From contig JACIYN010000061.1 in the NCBI GenBank assembly GCA_014359885.1, positions 24,319-88,318 of the forward strand: DNA of 64,000 nt, written 5' to 3'. Each line of letters begins with the position of its first letter. Position 1 is the first letter of the stretch. Under the pieces are notes generated by a model. It made no database searches and had not been told where the DNA came from. It was given only the letters and a program-made list of their open reading frames with translations. Source of the DNA: Desulfacinum sp. GTDB taxonomy: Bacteria; Desulfobacterota; Syntrophobacteria; Syntrophobacterales; DSM-9756. The position numbers and the translations under genes are program-made. Below are positions 35,172-44,031 of the stretch, one piece after another.

Positions 35172-35390
35172 TCACTCGTTCATCTGCGGCCAAGGACGCT
35201 CCTTGGACTCCTCCACATAGTAGCAGAACCGGTCCCACTCAACCTCTCGGAGACTTACGGGACAGCGAAGGCGAACCTTCCGCTCCGTGACCTCCACCAC
35301 CTCCCAGTCACCGCTGCGCGGACCGCCTTCGATGGAGATCTTCTGGCCCGGCGCCAGCGGGTAGGGGCGAAAGACGACAACGCCTGCCAT
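35172..35390 (-). CDS. Small hypothetical protein
   Basis: A 72-residue protein starting at the ATG at 35390 with GAGGAAAA upstream. It reads as a small beta-barrel (PLAPGQKISIEGGPRSGDWEVVEVTERKVRLRCP) followed by an aromatic/acidic tail (VEWDRFCYYVEES), possibly an SH3-like fold; nothing identifies a function. It is convergent with the kinase gene, ending 16 bp from it. Confidence 0.6.
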   Translation of the reverse strand: MAGVVVFRPYPLAPGQKISIEGGPRSGDWEVVEVTERKVRLRCPVSLREVEWDRFCYYVEESKERPWPQMNE

Positions 35391-35700
35391 GGTTTTCCTC
35401 ACAGCGATGGATTTACCCCTTGGTCTGCCGCTGAGCACCAGCCCCGCGGAGGGGCACATTTGGAAGCCGCCCAAACACTCGAACGCATCCGCCGGCCGCC
35501 TTCCCCCCGATGGCTTCTTTTCGCAGCCAGCGAGGGCTGCACTCCGAGAGAGGCGGCGCTTGCGCGGTGTGTGCATTGTACATGCTCGTCATCCCGGCGG
35601 AAACGAGGACGAAACATTTCCGGCAGGCCCAGCCTCCCACTCCCCGTTGGATAGGCGGACGAGCTCGTGGAGTGATGTTCCGGGGGGGGCGAACAAGCAA
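35391..35700. other. Intergenic stretch with a small hairpin
   Basis: No gene is supported. A GCAGCC/GGGCTGC hairpin near 35526-35544 and a CGTCATCCCGGCGG segment at 35584 look like decayed remnants of the repeat families found elsewhere in the window. Confidence 0.35.
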
Positions 35701-37023
35701 CTATGCCCCGGTCTTTTCCCTTTCCGAAAGGATGTCCTGGATGGCTCCTTCGATCTTGCTCAAGGCTCCCAGCCGTTCCTTGGCCTTCTCCAGGTAGGGA
35801 AGGGCCTGGGGGTTCTTGTGGCGCCCGAGGGCCTGGGCCGCCCAGTTCACCACATAAGGACTCTCGTGCTCTGTGAGCTGAGTCAGCAGGGAGAAGCTCT
35901 CCTCTGTGGGAACGGCGCCGAGAACCATGATGAGGCCCACCTTGAGTTCATCGAACGCGGCATTTTCGGATAGCACTTGGGCAATGACGGGAACCGCCTT
36001 CTCGCCCATGGCTTCTAGTTGTTTGAGGCACATCTGGGCGAAATAGGGGAACCGGAACATGGACAGCTCGGCCAGAAGCCGCGGCACCGCTTCGTGGGAA
36101 AAGGACGCCAGCAGATCCGGAACGAAGAGGCTGGCCCAGGAAAACGTGTAGCACAGAGGCAGCAGGTAGGGGATCATGTCCGGGCCCGCTTGCCTGATCT
36201 CGGCCAGGACCGGCTCCAGGGCCCGGCGCCTCGCTTCCACCCCTTCCGCATCCCGTTGGGGAAACCGTTTCATGTCGTTGGCCAGTTTGAGCTTGCCCGC
36301 CAGCCGTCCCAGGCGGTCGTCCCCCGTTCGGGGGAATTGCTTTTCATAGGTCCGAGCGCGCTGGGCGATCCAGAACTTTTCCAGCCAGGTGGCCGGAGAG
36401 TAGAAGTGCACCAGCTCCTTCCGCTCCAGGCCCTCCCGCTTGTGATAGCCGTTTTCCTGGAAGAAATCCTTCTCTTCCACCGCCACCTGCCAGCGGGTTC
36501 GGGCCCTGTAGAAGGCGGCGTCGTAATCGCCCGTGGCCAGGCAGGCGGTGACCACGATGTCATGGAGCCGGTCGTCTTCCGGATAAACCTCCAGGAGCCG
36601 CTCGGCGTGTCGGCGGGCCTTGTCGTAGGATCCTTCCAGCAGATGGCTGAATCCCTTTTCCACATCCTTCTGGAGTTTCTCCCGGCGCTTGGCCCTTTCC
36701 TCCATCTGCTGAAGTTCGTCCTTGGGGAGCGCCTTCCGGGCCTCCTCGTGGTGCGGAAGGCAGCACTTCTTGTACTTCTTGCCCGAGCCGCACGGACACG
36801 GCTCGTTTCGTCCCACCCGTTTCACGATGAGGTGGTCCGCCAGGGCCATCTGGCGACGCGAGGTCTTGTAGTCCTCGATGAGTTTGTCCAGATCCTGATC
36901 CCGAAGGCCGTAGCGGGCGAGCACGGTGTCGCGGTGGACCCCCTGCATGATGTCGTAGACGGGTTGCCACGGGTTGCCGGAGGCCGAAGGGGAAGTCCCG
37001 GGGGTGGAACTAGAACCGCTCAT
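35701..37023 (-). CDS. SEC-C motif protein with HEAT-like repeats
   Basis: A 440-residue protein starting at the ATG at 37023 behind AAAGGA. After a Ser/Pro-rich start, residues about 70-90 contain the zinc-binding SEC-C motif VGRNEPCPCGSGKKYKKCC, the same element that ends SecA. A helical region with tetratricopeptide-like character (HAERLLEVYPEDDRLHDIVVTACLATGDYDAAFYRART) follows, and the C-terminal 130 residues resemble HEAT repeats (PVIAQVLSENAAFDELKVGLIMVLGAV, VVNWAAQALGRHKNPQALPYLEKAKE). A scaffold or protein-binding function is inferred; no enzyme activity is visible. Confidence 0.8.
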   Translation of the reverse strand: MSGSSSTPGTSPSASGNPWQPVYDIMQGVHRDTVLARYGLRDQDLDKLIEDYKTSRRQMALADHLIVKRVGRNEPCPCGSGKKYKKCCLPHHEEARKALPKDELQQMEERAKRREKLQKDVEKGFSHLLEGSYDKARRHAERLLEVYPEDDRLHDIVVTACLATGDYDAAFYRARTRWQVAVEEKDFFQENGYHKREGLERKELVHFYSPATWLEKFWIAQRARTYEKQFPRTGDDRLGRLAGKLKLANDMKRFPQRDAEGVEARRRALEPVLAEIRQAGPDMIPYLLPLCYTFSWASLFVPDLLASFSHEAVPRLLAELSMFRFPYFAQMCLKQLEAMGEKAVPVIAQVLSENAAFDELKVGLIMVLGAVPTEESFSLLTQLTEHESPYVVNWAAQALGRHKNPQALPYLEKAKERLGALSKIEGAIQDILSEREKTGA

Positions 37024-37107
37024 GGAACGTCCTTTCTGTGAGTGGCGATTTGAATCACGAAAGTCTGCCGCAAAGCATCGGATCTCTACCACCTTTGGTC
37101 CATGGTG

Positions 37108-37674
37108 TCAAAACTCCACTGGGCTCCGCGGAGCCCCACCGGTCTTTCCCAGGTTACGGGCGATGACCTCGGCGATCTCTTCCGCAGACAGGGAACCGGA
37201 ATCCACGGCCACATGGGCGACCAGCCGGTAGAGCGGGCGCCTTCTTTCCAGGAGCTGAGCGGTCTCGTCCTGGACGTGGCGGCCGGTGAGCGACGGTCTT
37301 TGCGTTGCGGTCTTGGGATCCAGGGCGAGGCGCTGGAGGATCACCGGAAGGTCGCAATCCAGCCAGACCACGTGGAAGCGGCCGCGCAGGATCTTTCCGT
37401 TCCTTTCCCTTTCCACAATTCCGCCTCCCGTGGCCACCACCAACCCCTCTTCCCGGCTGATCTGGTCCAGAAGGCCCGATTCCGCTTCCCGGAAGGCCTC
37501 CCAGCCGTTTTGAGCAACGAAATGGGCGATGGAGGTCCCGAACCGCTCCGTCAGCACGCGGTCCATGTCCACGAAGCGCCATCCCAGGCGCGCGGCCAGC
37601 AGGTCGCCCACCGTGCTCTTCCCCGTGCCGCGGTATCCGATGAGAGCAATCCGCCGAATCGAGTTTTCTTCCAA
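37108..37674 (-). CDS. aroK: Shikimate kinase
   Basis: A 188-residue P-loop kinase that phosphorylates shikimate at O3 in aromatic amino acid synthesis. Visible motifs: Walker A GYRGTGKST, the shikimate-binding FVDMDR, FREAE, and VATGGGIVER, and the lid/adenine region RPSLTGRH..LLERRRPLY. No ATG fits; the TTG at 37674 is chosen because GAGGAGG lies 9 bases upstream and the protein then begins just before the P-loop strand (RRIALIGYRG). It is divergent from aroQ, the third-step enzyme of the same pathway. Confidence 0.93.
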   Translation of the reverse strand: MEENSIRRIALIGYRGTGKSTVGDLLAARLGWRFVDMDRVLTERFGTSIAHFVAQNGWEAFREAESGLLDQISREEGLVVATGGGIVERERNGKILRGRFHVVWLDCDLPVILQRLALDPKTATQRPSLTGRHVQDETAQLLERRRPLYRLVAHVAVDSGSLSAEEIAEVIARNLGKTGGAPRSPVEF

Positions 37675-37980
37675 CCTCCAATGCCTCCTCAATAAGGCGA
37701 AGTGGAGCGACCGGGCGCCATGGAACAGCCGGTCAGCCGTTTCGCGGCTTTCGCCGTTCCCACAGACCGTTCCTGCCGCATTGTCGTCCTTTCGCGTTCC
37801 CTGGCCCTTTTCTTTTCCATGAGCCTCCCCCATCGTGCGAGGCGAGATAAGACAGGAGCAAGAAATCCTTGGCCCATGCAGGCCTAAACGGTAAATAGAT
37901 TTTCCAGCACGCGCAAGGACAAAGCCTGCGGTGATATAGGGATTCGAACGCATCCACGATGGGAACGGGAGGCCAAGCCC
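37675..37980. other. Divergent intergenic region between aroK and aroQ
   Basis: No gene is supported. Ribosome-binding sites for both flanking genes are at its edges; no clear promoter or operator was recognised. Confidence 0.4.
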
Positions 37981-38427
37981 ATGAAACGGATCCTCGTGCT
38001 CCACGGAATCAACCTGAACATGTTCGGGCGGCGGGACAGCACCCACTACGGAAACATGACCCTCACGGCCATCGATGAGCGCATCCAGGCGCTCGCCGCT
38101 GAACTGGGCGTGCAGGTGGAATGCTTTCAATCGAACCGGGAAGACCAGCTGGTGGAAAGGATTCATCGGGCCCTGGACGACGGAACGGACGCCGTGGTGA
38201 TCAACGCCGGCGCCTGGACCCACTACAACTATGCCATTCGGGATGCACTGGAGATTTTGAAGGTGCCGGTCGTGGAGGTGCATATGTCCAATATCCACGC
38301 CCGAGAGTCTTTCCGCGCAACGTCCGTGCTGGCTCCCGTGGTCCGGGGCCAGATTTCCGGTTTCGGTGTTCTCAGCTATCTTCTGGGACTTCGTGCCGCC
38401 GTGGATCTCCTGGAAGAACAGGGGTGA
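37981..38427 (+). CDS. aroQ: Type II 3-dehydroquinate dehydratase
   Basis: A 148-residue protein of standard length. Converts 3-dehydroquinate to 3-dehydroshikimate. The catalytic and substrate-binding residues are present: LHGINLNMFGRRDSTHYG (Tyr23 at the catalytic position), QSNREDQLVERIH, INAGAWTHYNYAIRDAL, and EVHMSNIHARESFR with the catalytic His. The ATG at 37981 follows GGGAGG. Divergent from aroK. Confidence 0.95.
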   Translation: MKRILVLHGINLNMFGRRDSTHYGNMTLTAIDERIQALAAELGVQVECFQSNREDQLVERIHRALDDGTDAVVINAGAWTHYNYAIRDALEILKVPVVEVHMSNIHARESFRATSVLAPVVRGQISGFGVLSYLLGLRAAVDLLEEQG

Positions 38428-38604
38428 TGAACGCATTGGATCCGGAGCCGGCTTCAAGAAATCGGCTTTCGGGCCTTGGGATCAGGCCGAGGCGGTTTAT
38501 TTTCGCCATACCTGACCAGGAGCCGGCACAAGCCCGTTGACGATGCGCAGCCCTTCGGGTAGGAGGAGCGGCGCTGGGCGAGATGCGTAAACGATGGGGT
38601 AACC

Positions 38605-39345
38605 ATGAGACGACCTTTCGCTTTGGATCAACCGTGGATGAAGCCTGTGCCGATCCTGGCCGCCGGCCTGCTCAGGCTGCTTCACCACAGCTGTTCCTTT
38701 TCCGCCTTGGGGCTGGAGCATCTCCAAAGGGCATTGTCGGGGCCCGGCGCCTGCCTGTTCACCACCTGGCATTGCATGTTTCCTGCGGTGGTCCACTTTT
38801 TCCGAAACTTGGACGGGGTTCTCATGGTGAGCCGTTCCCAGGACGGAGAATGGGCATCGCGCATCGTGCACCACCTGGGCTACCAAACCGTGCGGGGGTC
38901 CAGCCACCGGGGCGGCTCCCAGGCCCTTCGCGCCATGCTGCGCCTCACCCGCCTGGGTCATTACGCCGGTCTCATCGCGGACGGTTCCCAGGGGCCCGCC
39001 AGGGTGGCCCAGGCCGGGATCGTATGGCTGGCGCGAGCCACGGGCCTTCCCTTGTATCCCGTCTGCATGGCCGCCCACCCGTGCGTGCGCCTTTCCAGCT
39101 GGGACCGAACCATCATCGCCCGGCCCTTTGCCACCGTGGTCATGGCCTTCGGCGATCCCATCCAGGTGCTGCGCAACGTCCCCCCGGAAGGGCTGGAATC
39201 GTACCGGAGCCGGCTCCAGGACGCCCTGAACCGCCTGGCGGACCAGGCGGAAACGGCCGCGCGGCACGGCGCAGGCGTTCCCATCCCATCCCAGGCAGCC
39301 CGAGCCGCCGGGCGGATCGGGCCCGGTCCAATCTTTACCCCTTGA
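38605..39345 (+). CDS. Lysophospholipid/lipid A-type acyltransferase (DUF374)
   Basis: A 246-residue protein with the DUF374 acyltransferase pattern: the H-containing TTWHCMFPAVVHFF near residue 55, VSRSQDGEWASRIVHHLGYQTVRGSSHRGG, LIADGSQGPARVAQAGIVWLARATGLPLYPV and a late beta-alpha region FATVVMAFGDPI. Proteins of this family transfer an acyl chain in the envelope, in some cases to lipid A precursors. The C-terminal 25 residues (Ala/Gly-rich) look disordered. It is 14 bp before fabH, so lipid synthesis genes are clustered. Confidence 0.8.
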   Translation: MRRPFALDQPWMKPVPILAAGLLRLLHHSCSFSALGLEHLQRALSGPGACLFTTWHCMFPAVVHFFRNLDGVLMVSRSQDGEWASRIVHHLGYQTVRGSSHRGGSQALRAMLRLTRLGHYAGLIADGSQGPARVAQAGIVWLARATGLPLYPVCMAAHPCVRLSSWDRTIIARPFATVVMAFGDPIQVLRNVPPEGLESYRSRLQDALNRLADQAETAARHGAGVPIPSQAARAAGRIGPGPIFTP

Positions 39346-39359
39346 GAAAGGAGAAATGC

Positions 39360-40355
39360 ATGATTCGCAGCGTCATCGCCGGTATCGGCAGTTTCGTGCC
39401 GCCGAAGGTGGTCACCAACGATGACCTGGCTCAACGGATGACCACGAGCGACGAATGGATCCAGACCCGCACCGGGATCAGAGAAAGGCGGTTTGCCGAA
39501 GAGGGGGTGAGCTGCTCGGACCTGGCCCTGGAAGCCACCCGCAAGGCCCTGGAAGATGCGGGCATGACGGCCTCCGACATCGACTTCATCATCTTCGCCA
39601 CCCTGAGCCCCGATCATCACTTCCCGGGAACGGGCTGTTATCTCCAGGCCAAGCTGGATGCGGCGCCCGTGGGCTGCCTGGACGTGCGCAACCAATGCAC
39701 GGGCTTCCTCTACTCCCTGGCCACCGCCGATGCCATGATCCGGGCGGGGCTCTACCGCAACATCCTCATCGTGGGCTCCGAGGTCCATTCCAGCGCCCTG
39801 GACTTTTCCGATACCGGCCGGGACGTGGCGGTTCTTTTCGGAGACGGGGCCGGTGCCGTGGTCCTTTCGGCGGGGGATGATCCGGAGCGCGGGGTGCTTT
39901 ACACGGAACTCCACGCGGACGGGCGTTTCGCCAAGGCACTCCACCTGGACATCTGGGATATTTCCAAAAAGCCCTACATCACCCCGGAAACGGTAACCAG
40001 CGGGGCCATCTGGCCGCACATGGACGGAAAGACCGTCTTCAAGCACGCCGTGACCCGCCTTTGCGAATCCATCGTCCATACCCTGGAGGTGAACCGGGTC
40101 CGGCCGGAAGACATCAAGTACGTCATTCCACACCAGGCCAACATGCGCATCAACCAGATGGTGGCTCAAAAGTTGGGATTCCCTGAGGAGAAGTTTCTCC
40201 ACAACATGCAGCGTTACGGAAACACCACGGCAGCCAGCATCCCGCTCCTGCTGGACGAAACCTACCGGCAGGGCCTCCTGGAAAAAGGAGATCTTTTGCT
40301 GCTGGCCGCCTTCGGCGCCGGATTCACCTGGGGCACCGCCCTACTGCGATGGTGA
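39360..40355 (+). CDS. fabH: 3-oxoacyl-[acyl-carrier-protein] synthase III
   Basis: A 331-residue ketoacyl-ACP synthase that starts fatty acid chains by joining acetyl-CoA and malonyl-ACP. The catalytic triad is present: Cys113 in VRNQCTGFLYSL, His in IPHQANMRI and Asn in RYGNTTAASIP. Length and all family motifs (GTGCYLQAKL, LFGDGAGAVVL, AFGAGFTWG) are normal. The ATG at 39360 has GAAAGGAG upstream. Downstream end overlaps the convergent gene by 15 bp. Confidence 0.95.
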   Translation: MIRSVIAGIGSFVPPKVVTNDDLAQRMTTSDEWIQTRTGIRERRFAEEGVSCSDLALEATRKALEDAGMTASDIDFIIFATLSPDHHFPGTGCYLQAKLDAAPVGCLDVRNQCTGFLYSLATADAMIRAGLYRNILIVGSEVHSSALDFSDTGRDVAVLFGDGAGAVVLSAGDDPERGVLYTELHADGRFAKALHLDIWDISKKPYITPETVTSGAIWPHMDGKTVFKHAVTRLCESIVHTLEVNRVRPEDIKYVIPHQANMRINQMVAQKLGFPEEKFLHNMQRYGNTTAASIPLLLDETYRQGLLEKGDLLLLAAFGAGFTWGTALLRW

Positions 40356-43259
40356 GGATTCCGGGGACGGACACGGGTCGTGTGCCTGGCCGTCCCCGGC
40401 CCCCAGGCCCAGATAATCTTTGAGGCAGGAAAGCACGTCCCGGAGGCGCGTGCCGTTCACCTGAACCCCCACGGCGGCGATGACCGAATGGCGGCGGTAG
40501 GGATCCACTTCAAACTGCCAGGGCCGTAGGGCCCCGTCCAGGCCTCTTCGTGCCGCGAACATTTCAAAGTCCTTCACCCGGCCCAGGAGTGCCTCGTATT
40601 CGTCCCGCCCATAGACCACCCCGTCGAATTCCCCGTAGGAGCATCGGCCGAAGGCAATGAGGTAGTCTTCGGACGTTGGGCTCTCTTCCGCCCCGCCCCC
40701 CTGCCCTGTCTTTTGCTTCATGATGCGCATCTCCGGAAAGGGGGCGAAGGCGGGATCCAGGTGGTACAAGTCCACGAACTCCCCTTCCGGTACCGCGCTT
40801 TGGAGGTTCATGGGGCATCCGTGCTTGCTCTGGTCCAGAAAGGTGCGCAGGTATCGGCAGACCAGGTCGAAGTCCTCCTCCGGGATGGAAAGCCCGATGC
40901 TCACAATGCGCGCGTGTCCTTGGCCCAGGGGAGGTTCCCCCTGAACGATCCGGACCCGGTCCCGCAGCCTGGGGTTCACCTGCCCCAGGTAGCTTAGGAA
41001 GTTCTGTGCCAGGACGTCCTTTTCCGAGTATTTGAGGAAACCGGGGCCGATCTCGATCTTGTCCAGGTCCTGGTCGTATTCGAAGTTGCTGGCGAAGATG
41101 AGGTAGTAGTAGTGGGGGACGCGCATCAGGTGGAAGCCCTCGGCTTCGAAGTCCTTCAAGACGCTCATGGTCCGGTTCTTGATAAAGATGTCCCGGATCA
41201 CGTCGTTTTCGCCCTCTCCCCTCTCCCGGGCCTTTTCCACCATGATTTCGTGAATCCAGTGTGTGCGCCAGGTGGTGCACAGCATGAGGGCGCGAAGAAT
41301 CTTGAGCACCTCACGGCCGAGATGCGAACCGTGGTAGACCAGGGGGGGACCCAGGTCGAATTCGTCCAGGGCCGCGTCCTTGAGGGCCAATGTTCTCTCC
41401 CGGTCCCTTTCGGGAATGTAGAGGAGATAGGTGCCGAAGGCGTGCATCAATTCCTTTTCCGAAACGCTCCGGTCTCCCGCCTTGAGCCGTGATTCCAGCC
41501 TCTGGTAATGGGCCAGCTCCAGTTCCATCTGGTAGTGGATGTCCAGAAGGGTTTCGTAATCCAGTTCCCGGTAGCCCGCCCGCTCGAACTGGTCCCGCAG
41601 GTATTCCCAATCCACGTAGAGCTTCTTTCGGGCCTTTCGGTCTTCCAGGAAATCCACGGCGTCGGTGACGCCCACGATCCCCCGCTCCCCGTCCACAAAG
41701 ACCCGGCGACCCATGAACGGTGCCAGGGAACATTCCGGGTTGAGACGGATCCGGTCTTCGTCGATGAGAACCAAGGGCCGCCCCTCCACGTCCACCACGT
41801 TGATGAGATACGGCTTGCTGTAGGCCACGGCCGACACCGCTTCATGACCTGTGACGTTTCCATCGCAGCGGATGATGCCCCGCACGTTGGGGTGGTTGAC
41901 CGCCAGGTCCGATTCGCCGTAGGGGCGTTTCCGGAGCATGATGACCGGCTCGCCTCGGCGGGCCAGATCCAGCGCCCCTTCCGTACCGAACACCAGAACG
42001 CCCACGTCCGCCGTGTCGGTGACGGGCTCACCGGTGGCCAGCACCCGGTAGTCCCGAAAGCCTTCCTTGAGGGCCTTTTCCGGCTGCTCCAGGGCGTTGT
42101 TGATGATGAGCGACGCCAGCTGAATGTTCGTCTTGCCTTCGTCCACCAGATCCCACATGGCCCGGGCCGTGGCGGCGAAGGTCATGCGAAGCGGGCGCCG
42201 CTGGAGGATGTAGAGCTTTCGGTCTTCCACCGTGAATTCGATGTCCAGCGGCCTCTTGGCCCGCGCCTCGAACCGGTCCCGCACGGTGAGCAGCAGCTCG
42301 TAGATGTCGGGGAACCGCTCCCGGAGATCCCGGGTATGGAGGAGCTGCTTTCGGAGCTTTCCGGAGACGATCTTGTCGCACTGCACCTTGGGGGCCCATT
42401 CGATGACGGGGTGCGACGATCCCGTCCGTGGATTCCGGGTGAAAAGAACGCCCCCCAGGCAGTTTTCCGAATCGCGATTGCCGAAGACCATGGCCTGGAC
42501 GATCACCGCCGTTCCCATGTCGTCTGGTACCTTGGGGCTTCGACTGACCCGGGCCTCCACGGCCGTCTCGCCCATCCACGAATCGAAGACGCTTTCGATG
42601 GCGAACCGGAACTGCCTGACGGGATCCGATTGGAAGCCGGCGCCTCGCCGGGGATGCTCCGCCTGCAGGAGCACCTTCTTGTAGGCGTCGATCAGAGGAA
42701 AGAGCTCGTCGCTGGGAACGGATCCCTCGTCGCCCACGTGGAAGCGCTGAAGGATCTCGAAAAAATGGGCATAGGGGATGCCCAGCACCACTTCCCCGTA
42801 CATGCGGATCGCCTCCAGGTAGGTGCTGAGAAGAAAGCCCTCCTCTTCGCCGGCTTCCACCAGAGCGGTGACGATCTCATCGTTCAGGCCCACGTTGAGG
42901 ATGGTGCTGATGGCCCCCGGTAGAGACACGGGAGCCCCGCCCCGCACGGCCACGATCAGGGGCATGGCCCCGGTGGCATCCCCAAATCTCCTGCCCACCC
43001 GCCGTTCCAGATCCGACAGCTCCAGGCACACCTGGCCCCAGAGGTCCTCCGGCAGCGAATCTCCGTTGTTCCTGTAAGCGCGCCAGGCGTCGGTGGTAAG
43101 GATGAAACCGTCGGGAACGGAAATGAGATTCTCCATGCCGGGAAAGTCGGACCTCAGGTTTTGAAAGTCCTCCACCAGCTTCGCCCCTTTGGCTCCCATC
43201 TTGTCCACCTGGGCGGGGTCGGCCCTCTCAAAGGGGACGGTGTAATAGTCCTGGGGCAT
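40341..43259 (-). CDS. PEP synthase-like protein with a long unusual C-terminus
   Basis: A 972-residue protein. The N-terminal about 400 residues are the PPDK/PEP-synthase ATP-grasp region (VAVRGGAPVSLPGAISTILNVGLND, CLGGVLFTRNPRTG, LYILQRRPLRM). Residues about 480-520 keep the swivelling phosphohistidine motif in altered form: CDGNVTGHEAVSAVAYSKPYLIN, with the His in place. The normal C-terminal TIM barrel is missing; instead about 430 residues of unknown fold follow, rich in DRERTLALKDAALDEFDLGPP-type helices. The start is the ATG at 43259 with AGGAGAGAG upstream; another ATG is at 43277. A phosphotransfer reaction with ATP is likely, but the acceptor is unknown. Confidence 0.8.
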   Translation of the reverse strand: MPQDYYTVPFERADPAQVDKMGAKGAKLVEDFQNLRSDFPGMENLISVPDGFILTTDAWRAYRNNGDSLPEDLWGQVCLELSDLERRVGRRFGDATGAMPLIVAVRGGAPVSLPGAISTILNVGLNDEIVTALVEAGEEEGFLLSTYLEAIRMYGEVVLGIPYAHFFEILQRFHVGDEGSVPSDELFPLIDAYKKVLLQAEHPRRGAGFQSDPVRQFRFAIESVFDSWMGETAVEARVSRSPKVPDDMGTAVIVQAMVFGNRDSENCLGGVLFTRNPRTGSSHPVIEWAPKVQCDKIVSGKLRKQLLHTRDLRERFPDIYELLLTVRDRFEARAKRPLDIEFTVEDRKLYILQRRPLRMTFAATARAMWDLVDEGKTNIQLASLIINNALEQPEKALKEGFRDYRVLATGEPVTDTADVGVLVFGTEGALDLARRGEPVIMLRKRPYGESDLAVNHPNVRGIIRCDGNVTGHEAVSAVAYSKPYLINVVDVEGRPLVLIDEDRIRLNPECSLAPFMGRRVFVDGERGIVGVTDAVDFLEDRKARKKLYVDWEYLRDQFERAGYRELDYETLLDIHYQMELELAHYQRLESRLKAGDRSVSEKELMHAFGTYLLYIPERDRERTLALKDAALDEFDLGPPLVYHGSHLGREVLKILRALMLCTTWRTHWIHEIMVEKARERGEGENDVIRDIFIKNRTMSVLKDFEAEGFHLMRVPHYYYLIFASNFEYDQDLDKIEIGPGFLKYSEKDVLAQNFLSYLGQVNPRLRDRVRIVQGEPPLGQGHARIVSIGLSIPEEDFDLVCRYLRTFLDQSKHGCPMNLQSAVPEGEFVDLYHLDPAFAPFPEMRIMKQKTGQGGGAEESPTSEDYLIAFGRCSYGEFDGVVYGRDEYEALLGRVKDFEMFAARRGLDGALRPWQFEVDPYRRHSVIAAVGVQVNGTRLRDVLSCLKDYLGLGAGDGQAHDPCPSPESSPSQ

Positions 43260-43482
43260 TACTCTCTCCTGATCCATGGTCCCAGAATAGGTTTGGGTTG
43301 CGACCCTTGGGTTTCTCGGTTTCCATCTTAACAATCCTGGTGAGGTTCGCCACCCAGGTGCCGACGAAAGATGCGACTCAATGGAAGGAAAGGGGAGGCG
43401 GTTGCTTCAGGGCGCCGAGAGTGCTAAACGGGAGTTGCTATAATCAAGGATCGAAGGACGCACCTTTGGGGGGGACCCATTC

Positions 43483-44031
43483 ATGAAGGACGATGCCCGA
43501 TTGAGCGAAGATGAGGCCATGCTTCGCAGCATCGAGGCCATGCTGCCGCGCTTTGAAAAGAACCGCGCCCAGTTGATTCCCATCTTGCAGGCCATCCAGG
43601 AGGAGCACCAGTACCTGTCCCGCGAGGCCATGCGCCTGGTGGCCGACTACCTGGAGATCTCTCCCAGCGAGGTGCTGGGGGTTGCCACCTTCTACAACCA
43701 GTTCCGGTTTCATCCACCCGGCCGCCACCAGATCAAGGTGTGTCTGGGAACGGCCTGCCATGTGGCCGGGGGAGACATCATCCTGGAAAACTTCGAGAGG
43801 AAACTGGGGATCAAGGACGGTGAGACCACGCCGGACCGAGAATACAGCGTGGAGCGCGTGGCCTGCGTGGGATGCTGTGCCCTTGCGCCCGTGGCGGTGG
43901 TGGACGACAAGGTGATCGGTCACATGCAGCCGAGCAAGATCGAGGGCCTCTTTGTGCAGTTCGAGCTCCAGCGGGAGCAGGAAAAAGTCCGGGAAGCGGG
44001 AGAAGAGGCGAATGCACAAGCTGGATCCTGA
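43483..44031 (+). CDS. nuoE: NuoE-like [2Fe-2S] subunit of NAD diaphorase
   Basis: A 182-residue thioredoxin-like [2Fe-2S] protein. The helical start (LIPILQAIQEEHQYLSREAMRLVADYL) and VATFYNQFRFHPPGRH precede the cluster ligands CLGTACHVAGG and ACVGCCALAP. It matches the 24-kDa subunit of complex I and the equivalent in soluble hydrogenases and formate dehydrogenases. First gene of a three-gene set; its end overlaps the next start by 20 bp. A TATAAT at 43439-43444 lies 39 bp upstream but has no good -35. Confidence 0.93.
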   Translation: MKDDARLSEDEAMLRSIEAMLPRFEKNRAQLIPILQAIQEEHQYLSREAMRLVADYLEISPSEVLGVATFYNQFRFHPPGRHQIKVCLGTACHVAGGDIILENFERKLGIKDGETTPDREYSVERVACVGCCALAPVAVVDDKVIGHMQPSKIEGLFVQFELQREQEKVREAGEEANAQAGS

